A stretch of 64,000 nucleotides of DNA, taken from contig VZSF01008160.1 of the NCBI GenBank assembly GCA_013398295.1, forward strand, positions 310,623-374,622. Direction: 5' to 3'. Position 1 is the stretch's first letter. Each line of letters starts with the position of its first letter. Source of the DNA: Chionis minor. Taxonomy: Eukaryota; Chordata; Aves; Charadriiformes; Chionididae. Both the position numbers and the translations under genes were made by a program. Below are positions 13,401 to 25,225 of the stretch, in pieces. The notes beneath the pieces were generated by a model that saw nothing but the letters and a program-made list of their open reading frames with translations, was not told the DNA's origin and did no database searches.

Positions 13401-16400
13401 GCTGAGCAACAGCTTTGAAGGTACCTTCAGTCAAGGAGCCAGAGGAAGATGCAGATCAGATTCAGCAGACAACTGAGACTGAGCAGCAAGGAGCTGTGGC
13501 AGGAACTGAAAAATGGGAACAAGTCAGAGGCAACACTCAGAGATGACGGCCTTTTCACAAATCCTCCTTCATATGAGAATTTCCTGTGACTGGCAGTCAG
13601 GAAGAAAAAACAGGCAGGATAACGTCAGGTATGATCACACTGGGGATCTCACAGCAATGATACTGCAAAACTTGGGGGAGTGAGAAGAATACACTGAGGG
13701 CAAATGGCAGAGGAGGAAATCACACAGAGCAGGGCTTTGGGAACATGAATTAAAAGTAAACCAACTCCCAGGCAAAAAGGTTTTCCCTTTGCACTGCAGA
13801 GGTGTGCAAGCAGTATCTTGGCTCCAGCAAATGTGTTTAGGAACAAACTCATACAATAAAAGCCACCCACCGGAGTTACATTAGCAATTTCCACAGTTCA
13901 CAGCTGTCCAGTTGTGATTAATCAGTCGTGCTTGTACATAACAAGGCCCAGCCCAATATGCACTTCCACTGGAACAGATCCTGCATGTCACTGCTGATTT
14001 ACCTGTGTGTAGCCTCCATTGCCTGCCAGCTGGGTGTCACTTTACAGACTGTGGGATGAAGGGGTCTGTTTTGCGTTTCTGTTAGACATACTGTACTGCT
14101 GTACGTAGCCATCCCCTTTTATTTGGCATCATCAACAGGATGCTTCCCTCTAGTAGGACTACTGCAGATTACACCCTTGTTTCACTACAGGAATAATGCA
14201 TGCACTTGGGTTCTTTCCATCACAGATCTTCCATGTTTAGTCTCAGATGAAGAAGACATTTTTAAGTGTAGTGCTCACTCAGCATCTCCTTGCCTACATG
14301 GCATGTGACAGTAGAAAAAGGATAACTATGACCGACTCTTAATTTGATCTTAGCCAAGAGGTGAAAGCAAGAATCACAATGGAAGACAGAAGATGTAAGT
14401 TGGAAAGAGAAAAATATTTCTTTTAGGTCATGTGTTACTTCTGTATTAGGAAGCTAAGGTCCTCTTTCATGTAAAAATTTGTTGGTGTTCTGTTTTTGTT
14501 TAAGTTTCTCAAAGGGCTGCTTATGATGCCACCTACAAGTGCCATTATTTACATGGCAACTTGTTTGTTAGCCCATTTCAAGCGCAGAACAGCATAATTG
14601 ACCACCAAAGTTTGCAGATCAACATGATAAAAAATACATTTGTAAGGCATTCATGTGAATATTTTATGGCTGTTACCATTTTAAAAGGCTTACTGGGCAG
14701 TTTATCATTTATTTGAACTGTGTAAATTTGCAAGTCCCAAGCCTTGCTTTGGCATCAGATTATGCTCTGCTAGTCAAGTGCAAATTCCCCTCCACTTTTC
14801 CATCACATTGTAACTACAGCCTTCCATTTGAAAGGGAATATGCTCATACAAATAAAATTTTATCCAACTCCTACAAATGCCAGGAATCTGGAATTAATCT
14901 TGGCTTCTGTTATACTGCTTTACAGTCCACCTCTGATGAGAGGATATTTTTCCCAATGAATGAAATAATGAGATGCTTTCAAGACTCTTAACTAGTTTTA
15001 TAGCTTTCAAAAATATTACTGCATCTCACAGAGCATGCATAGTCCCACACCTCTGTATAAAGTTTCCAGTGATGCTGTTATCACCTCCTGGACTGAGCTG
15101 CAATGGGACACAGCCCATCGGTCCTCCTTCAGCCATCTGATAATGCCACTGGTGACACTTTGGTTCTGGTAATGTGGCAGCCCTACCTTGACTTTATGAT
15201 GCGGCCTACAATCAGAAAGCACAGAAAAACTGTACCACCACATTATCGACGTGTCTCTGGTGGAAAGTTCAAACGGGTTTTCTTGGTTTGCTCTCAGTTA
15301 ATAAGTGGAATGAGCCTGTTGCCTTTTGGTATCAGTGGTGGATCAATCCTCATTTGTAATCAGCAGGAAAAAAATCAGAAATTATTTTCACTCAGTTATA
15401 AATGGTGTCCAAAGATCGCTAACAAAGGCTGGACGATCACAGCCTGGACTGTCTCCCTGCACTGCTTGTGGTAAGTGCTCATCAGCCAGTGTGAACGTGT
15501 TTTTTGTGCATGTGGAAGACAATGAAATCACATCTGCTCCTTTTCATGGTACACGACGAGTGTGACTGTGGCCCATCAGGGCCTTTTCCCAGCACTGACA
15601 GATGGCAGAAATTGAGTTGGTTGTAAGACCCCAAAAGCTAATGAAGGCAGACATCTGCAGCACAGTAGTCTGTAGCTGAGCTACTTAGCAAACTCCCTAC
15701 GCAGCCAACAGAGAGATAACACACTTTTAGGGAGCACACATCTGTCATTTTAGATGCCTGTTTTAGGGTGGGCTGAATCACGCTTTGGACTCTATTCACT
15801 ATTGACCAGGGACCTTCCCTGGTGACCAAGCAGCCCAGGTGACCTACATTTAGGTAGATGACTCCCATCCCCATTTTATTCAGGCAGATGAAGTGCCACT
15901 CCAAAAGTGCACTTCAGCTGGGTCATGTCAGTAATGGTACCAGCTCTGCCTGCCCTCTTGCAGCCATGGTCCCTTGGGAGGTTATTTCAGGGCACTTGGG
16001 AACAGTTTCAATTTGCTCTCTTCAATCTGAGCCAGCCCTTCCTGGCTTGCCCAGAGGTCCATCAGCTGCTGCTACTGAAAATGCAGTTTGCATCCCACTG
16101 CATCAATAGAGGTGGTTCAAACACAGTAAGGGTAGCTCTAAAGGCTCGTTTCATTGACGTTTGCTGTTATTGAGTACATACATAACTTTTCTGCCAGCAT
16201 AATAAGGCCAGTCTCAGTAGTATGGAGAGGGATCCTTCCAGGGAGAAAACACAGTGGCTCATACCTCTTTCCCAAATTGTTTTTTACTTCCAGCTTTCAG
16301 AAAACAGATTTCTGGTTGCACGATATTTTCCTGGTCATTCTTCCCTGTGCAGAGGAGACCTTAGGAATAGACACACGTGGCTCTTCTCATTTCAGAAAAA

Positions 16401-18894
16401 GAAGACCGTGATAACCATACAACCTGCAACAAAAAGAATGAGTATGACTAGTGCTGCAAGAACACAGCCAGCCCCACAGCTGGGGGTAAATCCTATAGGC
16501 AGTTAAACCAAAAACATAATTACAAGCATTAAATAACCCTCACAAGCCCATCCATTGTACATTGCCAAGACATCTAAGGGATAATAGGATGGAACATCTC
16601 AGAGTGGCTCTTGTCTGTTTAATCAACTCAATGCTTAATGAATTTTTCCTCTACCACACCAAGCGACCTCTGGCTGACTGAAACCTACTTTTCAAAATGT
16701 TTTCTTCTTGCCAGAGATGAAGATCCAGAAACAGATTCACCACCACTTTTTATAATTTCTTTCAAAGATTCATACCCTGTTGTTAAAAAAAAAAAAAAAT
16801 CTTCTTGTACTATGACCTTTTCTAACTTCCAATATTTGAGCTTGCTAAACTCTTGTTCCTGTTTCATGTTGTATTCTTCTCACTAGATCAAGGATTTGTT
16901 TTGCCCTATCTTCCCTTTTTCCCTACTTCTGCTGTTATCAAGCCACTTCATAATAAATAGATTGAGCCCCCTCAGAATAAAACAGTTTCTCAAATTCAGT
17001 TTCTCAAATTCTTTGGGCATCAAATCATCTCTGCACCTTTTTCATTTTCCAATATCTTGTTCAAGACGCCAGCATCAGTACTTCACGCAGTATTTCAGTT
17101 CCACTGAAATTACTTCCCTGCTCCTACTCATTTATCTCATGTTTATGTAGGTAGGCATTACATTTGCTTGTATTGCCAGAACATCACAGTGGGACTGTGT
17201 TTGCACTATGGCAACCCTGAGACTCTCCCCAGCGTTGCTGCTTCCCCAACTCTGCAGACACAGCCTACACTCTATGCTTGTGTAAATCGGCAATATTAAA
17301 AAGCTTGATTTGATTAGACTCCACAGACCCAATCACTATTTCATATCGTTATCATGTCCTCATCATTATTTCTATTCCACCAGCATAGGTGATAGTCAAA
17401 GATTTGTTGTAAATCAACAGCAATGTTGCATTTATTTCCAGACCACTGATGGTACCAGTTGGTCAACATTGTTTCTAGTACATACCACCATGGGATGTCA
17501 CTAGAAACAGACTTGCTCAGAGAAAACTTCACATTAGCAACAGCTTTGCAATCTGCCATTTAGCAAGTTCTAAATTCATCGTATCCAAGCTTTATTGACA
17601 CTAATTGCTCATTTTTGCAACCTTGCCACGCAGTTGCTCATTTATTAAAAACTCAGATTATCCTATGGCAGCAAACAGAGCACATGAAACCATAGAAATC
17701 TTTTATGTCTAGGCAACAGCGTTTATCAGCCAAACATGTAATTCCCAATAAAATCAGGCTGTTCTGACAAGATTTGCTTTTTTAATAGCATCATATTGAC
17801 TATCATGAAATTATATTCACATCTTTTATCCCTATTTACATCTTTAATAATGAAATCTTGTTTCAATTTTTTCTGTTATTTTGCAAGGAACGTATGTCAG
17901 GCTAGCAAGGCGATTAACCCATTTTTCCTTCTATTGTACCATCACCGGATGACTGAAGTAATTCACTCTATCTGCTACTCGATGCAAGTTACTCAGGTTT
18001 GATGTATATACGTTTATGTTATAAACATTCATCTTAAAGAAATGGTAGTGCCTTCCTTGCTTTCCAGTGGACTGGAAAACTTTTAAGGTGGCATAGGTAT
18101 ATCCTCTGCTTTTCTCTGAGTATAGAACAGCTGACTTCTTTCTTTTCTCTACTGCAGTTATGAATGGCTCTGTTTTCAATATGCAGAAGTGACCTTTTAT
18201 TATTTCTTTCCTTTTCTTGTACTGTGGCTCAAAAAAGTCCTTCTTGTCCTAAATGTGACATTTTTCTGTACTTTCTTTACTTTCCTTCATGCGTTTTCTA
18301 CAGTGCTTAAATTCTAACTGATACATGTTGTTTTCCCCCCTTAACACTGTTACATAGCACTAACTCTGTGACTTACATTTACTTCTGTATTACATTAGGA
18401 GGTTTAGAGCAGGTAACCATTATTATATCTATGCAAGAACACCAAGCCAGAGGGGGTGAAAAGATTAAGAGCACTTCCTCTGCCACTGTCTGAGAGAAAA
18501 GAGCATCTCAAACCATTCCTGGCACCCCAATCTTTGGCTTTTCTGGCCCACCCGAACCATGTAGAGCTTCTGATACTAGCCTATCTTTGGAAGGATGGAT
18601 GCCCTCAGAGCAGGAGGTTTCAGGTTTAATATACCACAAGAAGGGAGAACTTCTGCGTTGAAACCATTGTTTTCAGGTTCTCTACAGCCCTAAATCACTG
18701 TGCCTCTACTGAGGACATTGAGGCCAACTTTTCAAGGTTTCTCTCTTAAGAAAATTAAAATATTGCAAGGAGGCCTGAGCATTTGCCTGCTGAGATTAGG
18801 AGTTAGGCTAGTGGCTGCAAGTTTTGAGTGATGAGTGGAGTGCAGTGAGATGTGCAGAGCTGCCATTACATCTAGCATGATGGAGCAGCTGGTA
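10464..18894. other. Unique non-coding sequence
   Basis: No coding exon or RNA gene is supported in these 8.4 kb. Small items are two adjacent GGGAAATAAAGA-type units at 11420-11443, a 14-base tandem duplication at 16983-17010 and a run of A near 16786-16799. Several frames of 60 to 130 codons occur on both strands, but none has a domain I recognise. No interspersed repeat was recognised, although old decayed ones could be present unseen. Confidence 0.55.
16983..17010. repeat. 14-base perfect tandem duplication
   Basis: The unit CAGTTTCTCAAATT occurs twice without spacer or mismatch (16983-16996 and 16997-17010). Perfect identity suggests a recent slippage or replication event. Confidence 0.9.
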
Positions 18895-19425
18895 ATCAGG
18901 ATCATGGAGTAACTCAGGTGGGAAAGGTCAGGAGGTCTCTAGTTCAAGCCCCTGCTCAAAGCAAGATCAGCTCTGAACTCAGACCAGGTTGCTCAAGGAT
19001 TTAGCCAGCTGGGTCTTGAAAAGCCTCCCAGGATGGAGACTGACTTCACAACCTTTTTGGGCAGCCTGCTCTGCTTCCTGACTGTCCTTGCAGTGAAAAA
19101 CTTTTTATGTATATCTAGCTGGAAACTGCCTGTCATCCACCTGCCATGGCCTGCTATGAACAGCCTGGCACCATCTTTTCAATTACCACCTTGTAGGCAT
19201 CAGATATCTGCTGTTCAGTCCCTTCGAAGCCATCGCATGTCCTGGTGGAAGAAGTGCCCCAGTGCCCCCCCCTGCCTCTCCTCACATGTCAAGTGCTCCT
19301 TCCCTCATCATCTTGGAGGCCCTCTGCTGAATTCACTCTGGGTCCTCCTTTCTTGTATTTCAGGGGGGGGACAAAGCTGGACAGAGGTCTACATGGGGTC
19401 TAGCAAGTCCTGAGTAAATGCTTTC
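18895..19425 (-). mobile_element. CR1 LINE fragment, 3' part, older and decayed
   Basis: The plus strand reads as the reverse of a CR1 3' end. It starts with a decayed form of the avian CR1 tail, passes through the characteristic segment that reads roughly as GCCCCTGCTCAAAGCA followed by a GGTTGCTCA block and the GGATGGAGACT block, and continues into the region encoding the C-terminal part of ORF2. The left edge is therefore the element's 3' end. No open frame survives across it, and there are small insertions and a G run near 19363-19370. CR1 copies are usually truncated at the 5' end, which fits the loss of everything upstream. No target-site duplication was seen. Family is confident; the subfamily is not assigned. 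Confidence 0.88.
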
Positions 19426-22400
19426 TTCAGCTAACTGCTTTTTTTTCAGCCACAACCCTTTTTCTCCACAGCTTCTCCAGGTCCCTTAAGTGGGTTTCTT
19501 GTACCCTGCCTCCATTTTCCATGTCATTGTCACTTCATTACAACGATTTGTTGCCCTGCTTTTGAAACTCACCCAGGTCTGCCTAGCCGTCTGCCTGAGC
19601 AATCAGCATTCAGAAATAATAGTGATATTTTGAACAGATGAGAACAGGTCTGGTTTTCCTAATGCTGACTGCTGTGGCAGACTGTACAGCAGAAACCAAA
19701 GAATATCAAAAAGCCTCTCCGTCCCTTCCCAGAACAGAGAGTAACAACAATGGATCAGTTTCCTACAGCAGCAGCCGTGGGAGCCTTTTCTGTGCTGAGA
19801 AAATATGCCCTCTCTTCCCAACCTACAGCAATTTGTATCAAGGAAAGCCTCTCAGCACTGCCTTGTTATTTATTCTGCCTGCATGGTCCCTCAGTGCCGT
19901 GGCTGCCGCCAACGGCAGACTCAGCACGAGGCATTGCCAGAGAATGTTAAAAGCAGAAAAAGCCCCAAGAGCCGCGCAAACGGATGCAAAAATGTACATT
20001 CTTTTCCCACTCCAGAAAAAAGCAGCAACTATTAGCTGCTCACAGACTTCACAGAGCGTTTAGGCTAAAAGGCCCTGAAAAGTCAGGGGAATAATTCTAG
20101 ATGTTGTCAAAATGGGTACGATTACGCACACAGAATATTGAACATTTCATTTTACGGGGTTTGCCTGCATCACTGGCTGCAACAGCCAAATAGCCCTCCG
20201 GTCTCAAAACCAGACTTGCCTATTAGGCAAGGAGCAAACATCCATTTTGGTGAGCTCTGAAGCACATAGGCATAAGTAAACATGCCCCCTCTGCCATAAA
20301 CACCGTAATTGATACAGGAATTGGGTACCCCTGCAAGCTCATGGAGATAACTGCGTGTATAATGTTCAGCAACTAAAACCAGACAAACGTCTAATGGCAT
20401 TTTAAACTTTTGTTTGTTCTCCTTATAATTTCTTTAACTTCCTTCTTCCGCATGCCTTGTCACTCTCCTTTCTCAGCCCTGCACAAGCCTTCTTTTGTCC
20501 TTCCCAACTGCTGATCCTGGACATCACCTTGTGTCGCCAGGGCCTCTCAGATTCATCCTGGTAGGGTCCATCTTGGGCCTCTCCACCTACTTGCTCTGAA
20601 TCAAGAGCCACAAAGCAGACAAGGTTGAAATTCTGCAAGCCTGTGGGAAATGGTGTAAAGGCAGAGGTTTTTCTGTTCTTTGGGAACACAATTCTGAATA
20701 GGGAAGAGGAAAGGTTTTCAGAAGGGAATTGATGACCAATTATGACATTTAACAGTGAGAGGCAAATCTTGACCATGTTGGGGTACTTGTGGGATAGGTG
20801 CCATAAACACAGGAAAACGAACCTTGTGATCAGAATCTGCAAAATAGTTCAAAGTGCAACTAGAAGGACAAGCAAAAGCTTAGGGATCTTATTTCTCCTG
20901 AGCATGTTTTTCCCACCCTGCAGCTGAACCTCTTGTAGTTGCTCTCCCAGACATTTCATAAATCTGTAAAACTGTAAAACCCTTAGGCCACCAGGCCCAA
21001 ACACCTAAATAAGCAACTCATTCCATTATTTTGCAAAACAAATATCATACAGTCTGTGATCTATAATGCTCAGTGAAATAAAACAAATTAAAAAAAGAGA
21101 AGCTGGTGACACTGTGACTAGGGTGATCCATTTTAAAACAAGGCTGTTGTGCACTTTCAATACCACAATTAAGGACAAGAGCCTTTTTTTGCATACTCGT
21201 TTGTCAAGATAAATCTGAAATCCTCCTCTGAAGGAGGAAGAACTGGGAAGAATCAGCACTGAAAAGAGTATGTATATCTAGTCAGTATACTGCCAGCTTG
21301 GGAATGTATTTCGTTTTAATCACAGAAGCACAAATATTGACAGCTGTAGGAATAGACTGAAAGTTCATCAAGTCCTCTTCTGAACTGGAAACCTGAAGAG
21401 GAATTTAGACCCGATTCTCACTTGCTTATACCAGTAATGATGTATTTCAGGGAAATACATTGTCATGGACACAGTGAGGTGAGCAAGTCTGCGCAAATGA
21501 AATGACCTTTTTAAGTTATAAGAGCTCACAGGTCTATTACATATAATCCTGTACATGTGGCAGGTCATTCTAGCTCAGGGAGACATTGCTCCTCAGATAT
21601 TACTGATTTATGGATTACAGAAGTGTCCAGTGGTTGTGCCAAATTCTGGGAAAAACGTCTGCCCCAAACATGCACGGTTTGAATACATGAAACAGTTGAT
21701 AAGCAGTGGAAGATTGTGACCGTCATGTTACAGCTGCTGGCCCAAGGGGTTGAGTGAATGCACTTGACAAAGGTGATGATGGGAATCAGCAGCAGGACCA
21801 GGAGCTGACTTACTGAGATGGTTTATTTTCCTTGAAACAGTCACTGAAAGGACATCTTTCTCTCTGGTGACTTTTTCTGAGCATGCTTTGCTTTCTAAAA
21901 GGTGGTGAAACATAATCAAAGACCATGTTCATTAAAGATGTTGGTCCAGGACATTTCTACTAACATCAGCCTCTTTTCATCTGTACAACCCTAGTCTCAA
22001 TGATCCATTTGCATCACATTGGGGAAGTCCTATTCATGCATCATTTGCAATATGAACCATCTGTTTTACTCAAAACAGAGATAACAGACAATGCAGTCTC
22101 ATCACTGAAGGGATTCATTTTTTAATCTTTGTGCGCATTTGTTAAAATAATTTACCTTTGAATTTCAAGCTTTAAAAAACTGTCAGACCAAACACTGGCC
22201 TGCAAAGATCACAGTGATTTAATTAAAAACGTATAAAATGTCAAAGTTGGCATAATGCTCATGTGGGAAGGAAATATTGCCAACTCTCCATCCTAGTCTT
22301 GAGAATTTGTATTGGGTATATATGAATTGCACTGGAATGAAAACAATCTTTTCAGTCAGAAGGAATTATAAATAAAAATTAATTCAAGTATATTTACATT

Positions 22401-23643
22401 TGATGGCAACATTGGTACATACAAAAACATACACAACCTCCAGCATCATACTTACTGAAACTGTTTATGGCCCATTCTCAATATTTCATGTCAGAGGGAC
22501 CAATAGCTTTCTTTTCAGCTTCAGTGGTGTACTTATATATTCGCATCTACAACAGTTATTCCATCTCAGCAGAGAGGTAGCCAATTTTACCCCAATTAAA
22601 GCCTCATTATGCTGTCTTAATAGTAACACATAGCTCTCTTCCATCTCAAAACACTTGCTAAGTTTTAACAGTGCCCAAGGCCACCCCATAAATCGGTAGT
22701 AGCAGTACAATTAGTACCGGGGATTTCTTGGCTCTGGTCTACATTCAATTGCTAAGCCAGCTCTCAATCTCTCCTCCACCCACTCTTTTTGGTCTATATC
22801 AAGATTTGTAGGTCATAAATACATGTAATATCAAATCAGGTACCCCTTATCACAGCCTGCCCACTCACTCAACAAAAAAAATATGCAGAAAGAAAAATGA
22901 ATGAATATTCCTTGTCAAGAAATAAACCAGTGTATATTCGCCAAGAGGCATAACATGATTCACTTACCCCTTGAGGGTTCATGAGCTTTTTTCTTCCTCT
23001 CTCTGGCAATATATTCTGTGTGCTCTTCTGTCAATATGAAATAGGCAAAACCAAAGAGCTAGTTATTTTTTTATAAAGGAACCGTATTGCTATTCGATAT
23101 CCAAGCAGCAGCTTCATACATAGAGTTGAAATGTAAAGCAAACTGTTCCCTAATACCAGTGGAGAGAGCCCCCAGTGATGTTGAAGTGAGATCTTCATGA
23201 ACATAAGTTTGTCCCTGGTTAACGTAGCACCCAGTATAGCAGGGTGGCTGCATCCCTCTTACTGAATTGGTATCAGACAGTAGGTCAAGGGATGGGAAGA
23301 ACCACTTGTGTCTTCTCTCTCTCTCTGCTGAACAGACTCAACCAGACAGATATATTCAGTGGTATTAACTCCCAAGATGCTCTCTCCTTAGATTTCTTTG
23401 TAACATCTGTTTCCACATTTTGTAAGGAACTATTTCACAAGTCAGTGTCATATACCAGGTCTGATATTTCTCTTGACGTCTAACCTAAACCTTTCCCTTC
23501 TCTAGTTTCAGCCATGACTCTGGGTTTCTTCATGTTAACCCCTCCCTCCTCCAATCAGCAAAAATAAACTTTCCTTTGATATTGAAATGCTCTCCTTCAC
23601 AATAAGTATCCTTACATAGCAATAAGTCTCTTTATTCTAAATT
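19426..23643. other. Unique non-coding sequence between two CR1 copies
   Basis: No gene is supported. The longest frame (plus strand, 19638-20063, 141 codons) begins with a hydrophobic stretch that resembles a signal peptide, but it matches no family I know and has no visible splice or promoter context. The rest is AT-rich with scattered short frames. No tRNA-like or interspersed repeat sequence was recognised between 20070 and 23643. Confidence 0.5.
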
Positions 23644-24340
23644 AGAATCATAGAATCGCCTTGGTTGGAAGGGACCTCAAAAGATCTGGTCCAACATTTC
23701 ATGAGAGAGGAAGCCTAGATAAGATTATACAGCATCCTGTCCAATCACATTTTGAAAATCTTCAGTGATGGGTACTCTAACACATTCCTGGGAGCTTGTT
23801 CCAGTGAACAATTGTTCTTACTGTAAACAAATTCTTCTGTATGTTGAGATGAAACTTCTCCCAGTGCAACTTGCACCCGTTGCCCCTTGTCTTCTTATAA
23901 AGAGAAAACTTCCATTCTCTTTGTAGCCACCCTTTAAGTACTGGAATACAGTGATGGTGATGAGGTCCCCCCTGAGCCTTCTCTTCTCCAGGGAACAAAG
24001 ACCTAACTTCTTTAGTCTTTCCTCATAGAGCAGATTCTCCAGCCCTTTGATAACCTTCATGGCTTTCCTTTGGACGTTCTCCAGTCTGTCCACTTCTTTC
24101 TTGAATTGGAGGGACCAGAATTGGACACAGAACCCCAGGAGCAGACTGACAGCACCGAATGGAGTGGGATAAGCACGTCTCTGTCTCTGCTAGTAATGTC
24201 TCTGTAGATGCAGTACAGGATCCGATTTGCTTTTGTGGCTGCAGTGGCACAATGCTTACTCACGTTCAGCTTGTTGTCCACCAGGACTCCCACAGGACAA
24301 TCTCTACTGTTGTGCCAGTCAACATTTCCTAGCATTTCAC
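23644..24340 (-). mobile_element. CR1 LINE, 5'-truncated copy with intact 3' tail
   Basis: The left edge carries the diagnostic avian CR1 3' tail (AATCATAGAAT, then GGTTGGAAGGGACCT). Going right, the minus strand encodes the C-terminal part of ORF2. Peptides such as [11 protein letters not shown] and the preceding [19 protein letters not shown] (frame 23818-24093) are typical of CR1 reverse-transcriptase proteins. A second frame (24057-24335) holds the upstream VDNKLNVSKHC and [17 protein letters not shown] segments in another phase, so at least one frameshift has broken the ORF. Similarity fades at about 24340, consistent with the usual 5' truncation of LINE copies. The copy is dead and non-autonomous. 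Confidence 0.95.
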
Positions 24341-25118
24341 TCCAGGTTCAGCTACCTGACCTGACTCTAATAGTGTGCAAATCTTCTTGTAGTCTCATTT
24401 TCAAATAATTTTAGGTGCTTTTCCTCATCCTCACTTTCAAGTCTTGACACTAGGCAAATGCTTATTTTTCAGTCCACTTCATATCAACTAAAACAATATC
24501 AGCAGCTCACGTCTTCTGCCATTTTAGTCAAAGTTGTGGTTTGTGTCACTACTACATGTTTCATCTTGTTCAATAGTGTCCTTTGCAGTATTTTTTTTTC
24601 CCCAAAACTCTTGGTGAATTCCAAGGGAGGAAATGTTCTTGTAGACTGCACTGGGATTTTGTATGGCAGCAAAATGACTCTTCTCTTGTGTGTAGCGAGA
24701 CATTAATGCCAAATTTCTCTGCTTCATCTCCACAGATCTCCTTGGTTCTCAAATGACCTGTAATCAGTGAAGCAGGAAGAAAGGAGCTGAATGCCCTGGT
24801 ACAGCAAGCTTTTTCTGAACCCTACAGATTGCAAAATCCTGCTTGTGTCACCTGAAGCTGTCACTGGCGCAGGGATAAAAGAAGCTTAGTTTAGAAGTTA
24901 GCACACAGAAATGTTCAACTCATCAGATTTAGCAGGCCTTCAAACACTTTCTGGATGTGTTTCAAAGTGCTGGCTTGAATCAAGGTGTGTTGATGACTGA
25001 TCCAACATCCAAAATTTTTACTGAACCAGATATTATTTTAAGTCCAAAAAAGGATAATTTTTTTTCCCTCAGAGACACAGAAAAGGGGCAGAAACTCACC
25101 TACCTTCTGGCTCTTTTC
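24341..25118. other. Unique non-coding sequence
   Basis: No coding, RNA or repeat feature recognised. Similarity to CR1 stops near the left edge, and the first hundred bases could include a very decayed extension of that element. Confidence 0.5.
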
Positions 25119-25225
25119 CTTTTTTTTTTTGTGTGTGTGTGTGTGTTTTGTTGGTTTGTTTAGCTGGTTGGTTGGTTGGTAGGGTTTTTTCTGTTTGTTT
25201 GTTTTTTGTTTTGGGAAGGCTTGGG
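25119..25225. repeat. T/G-rich low-complexity block
   Basis: A run of T is followed by about eight GT units, then TTGG repeats, then TTTG/TTTTG repeats and a G run. The block is compound and imperfect. Such tracts often arise by successive slippage. It explains the Val-Cys and Gly-Trp-Leu-Val character of the frames that cross it, which are not genes. Confidence 0.9.

Noticed and set aside
18895..19425. Plus-strand 126-codon frame at 19033-19413
   Set aside because: It lies wholly inside a minus-strand CR1 fragment and is its antisense translation.
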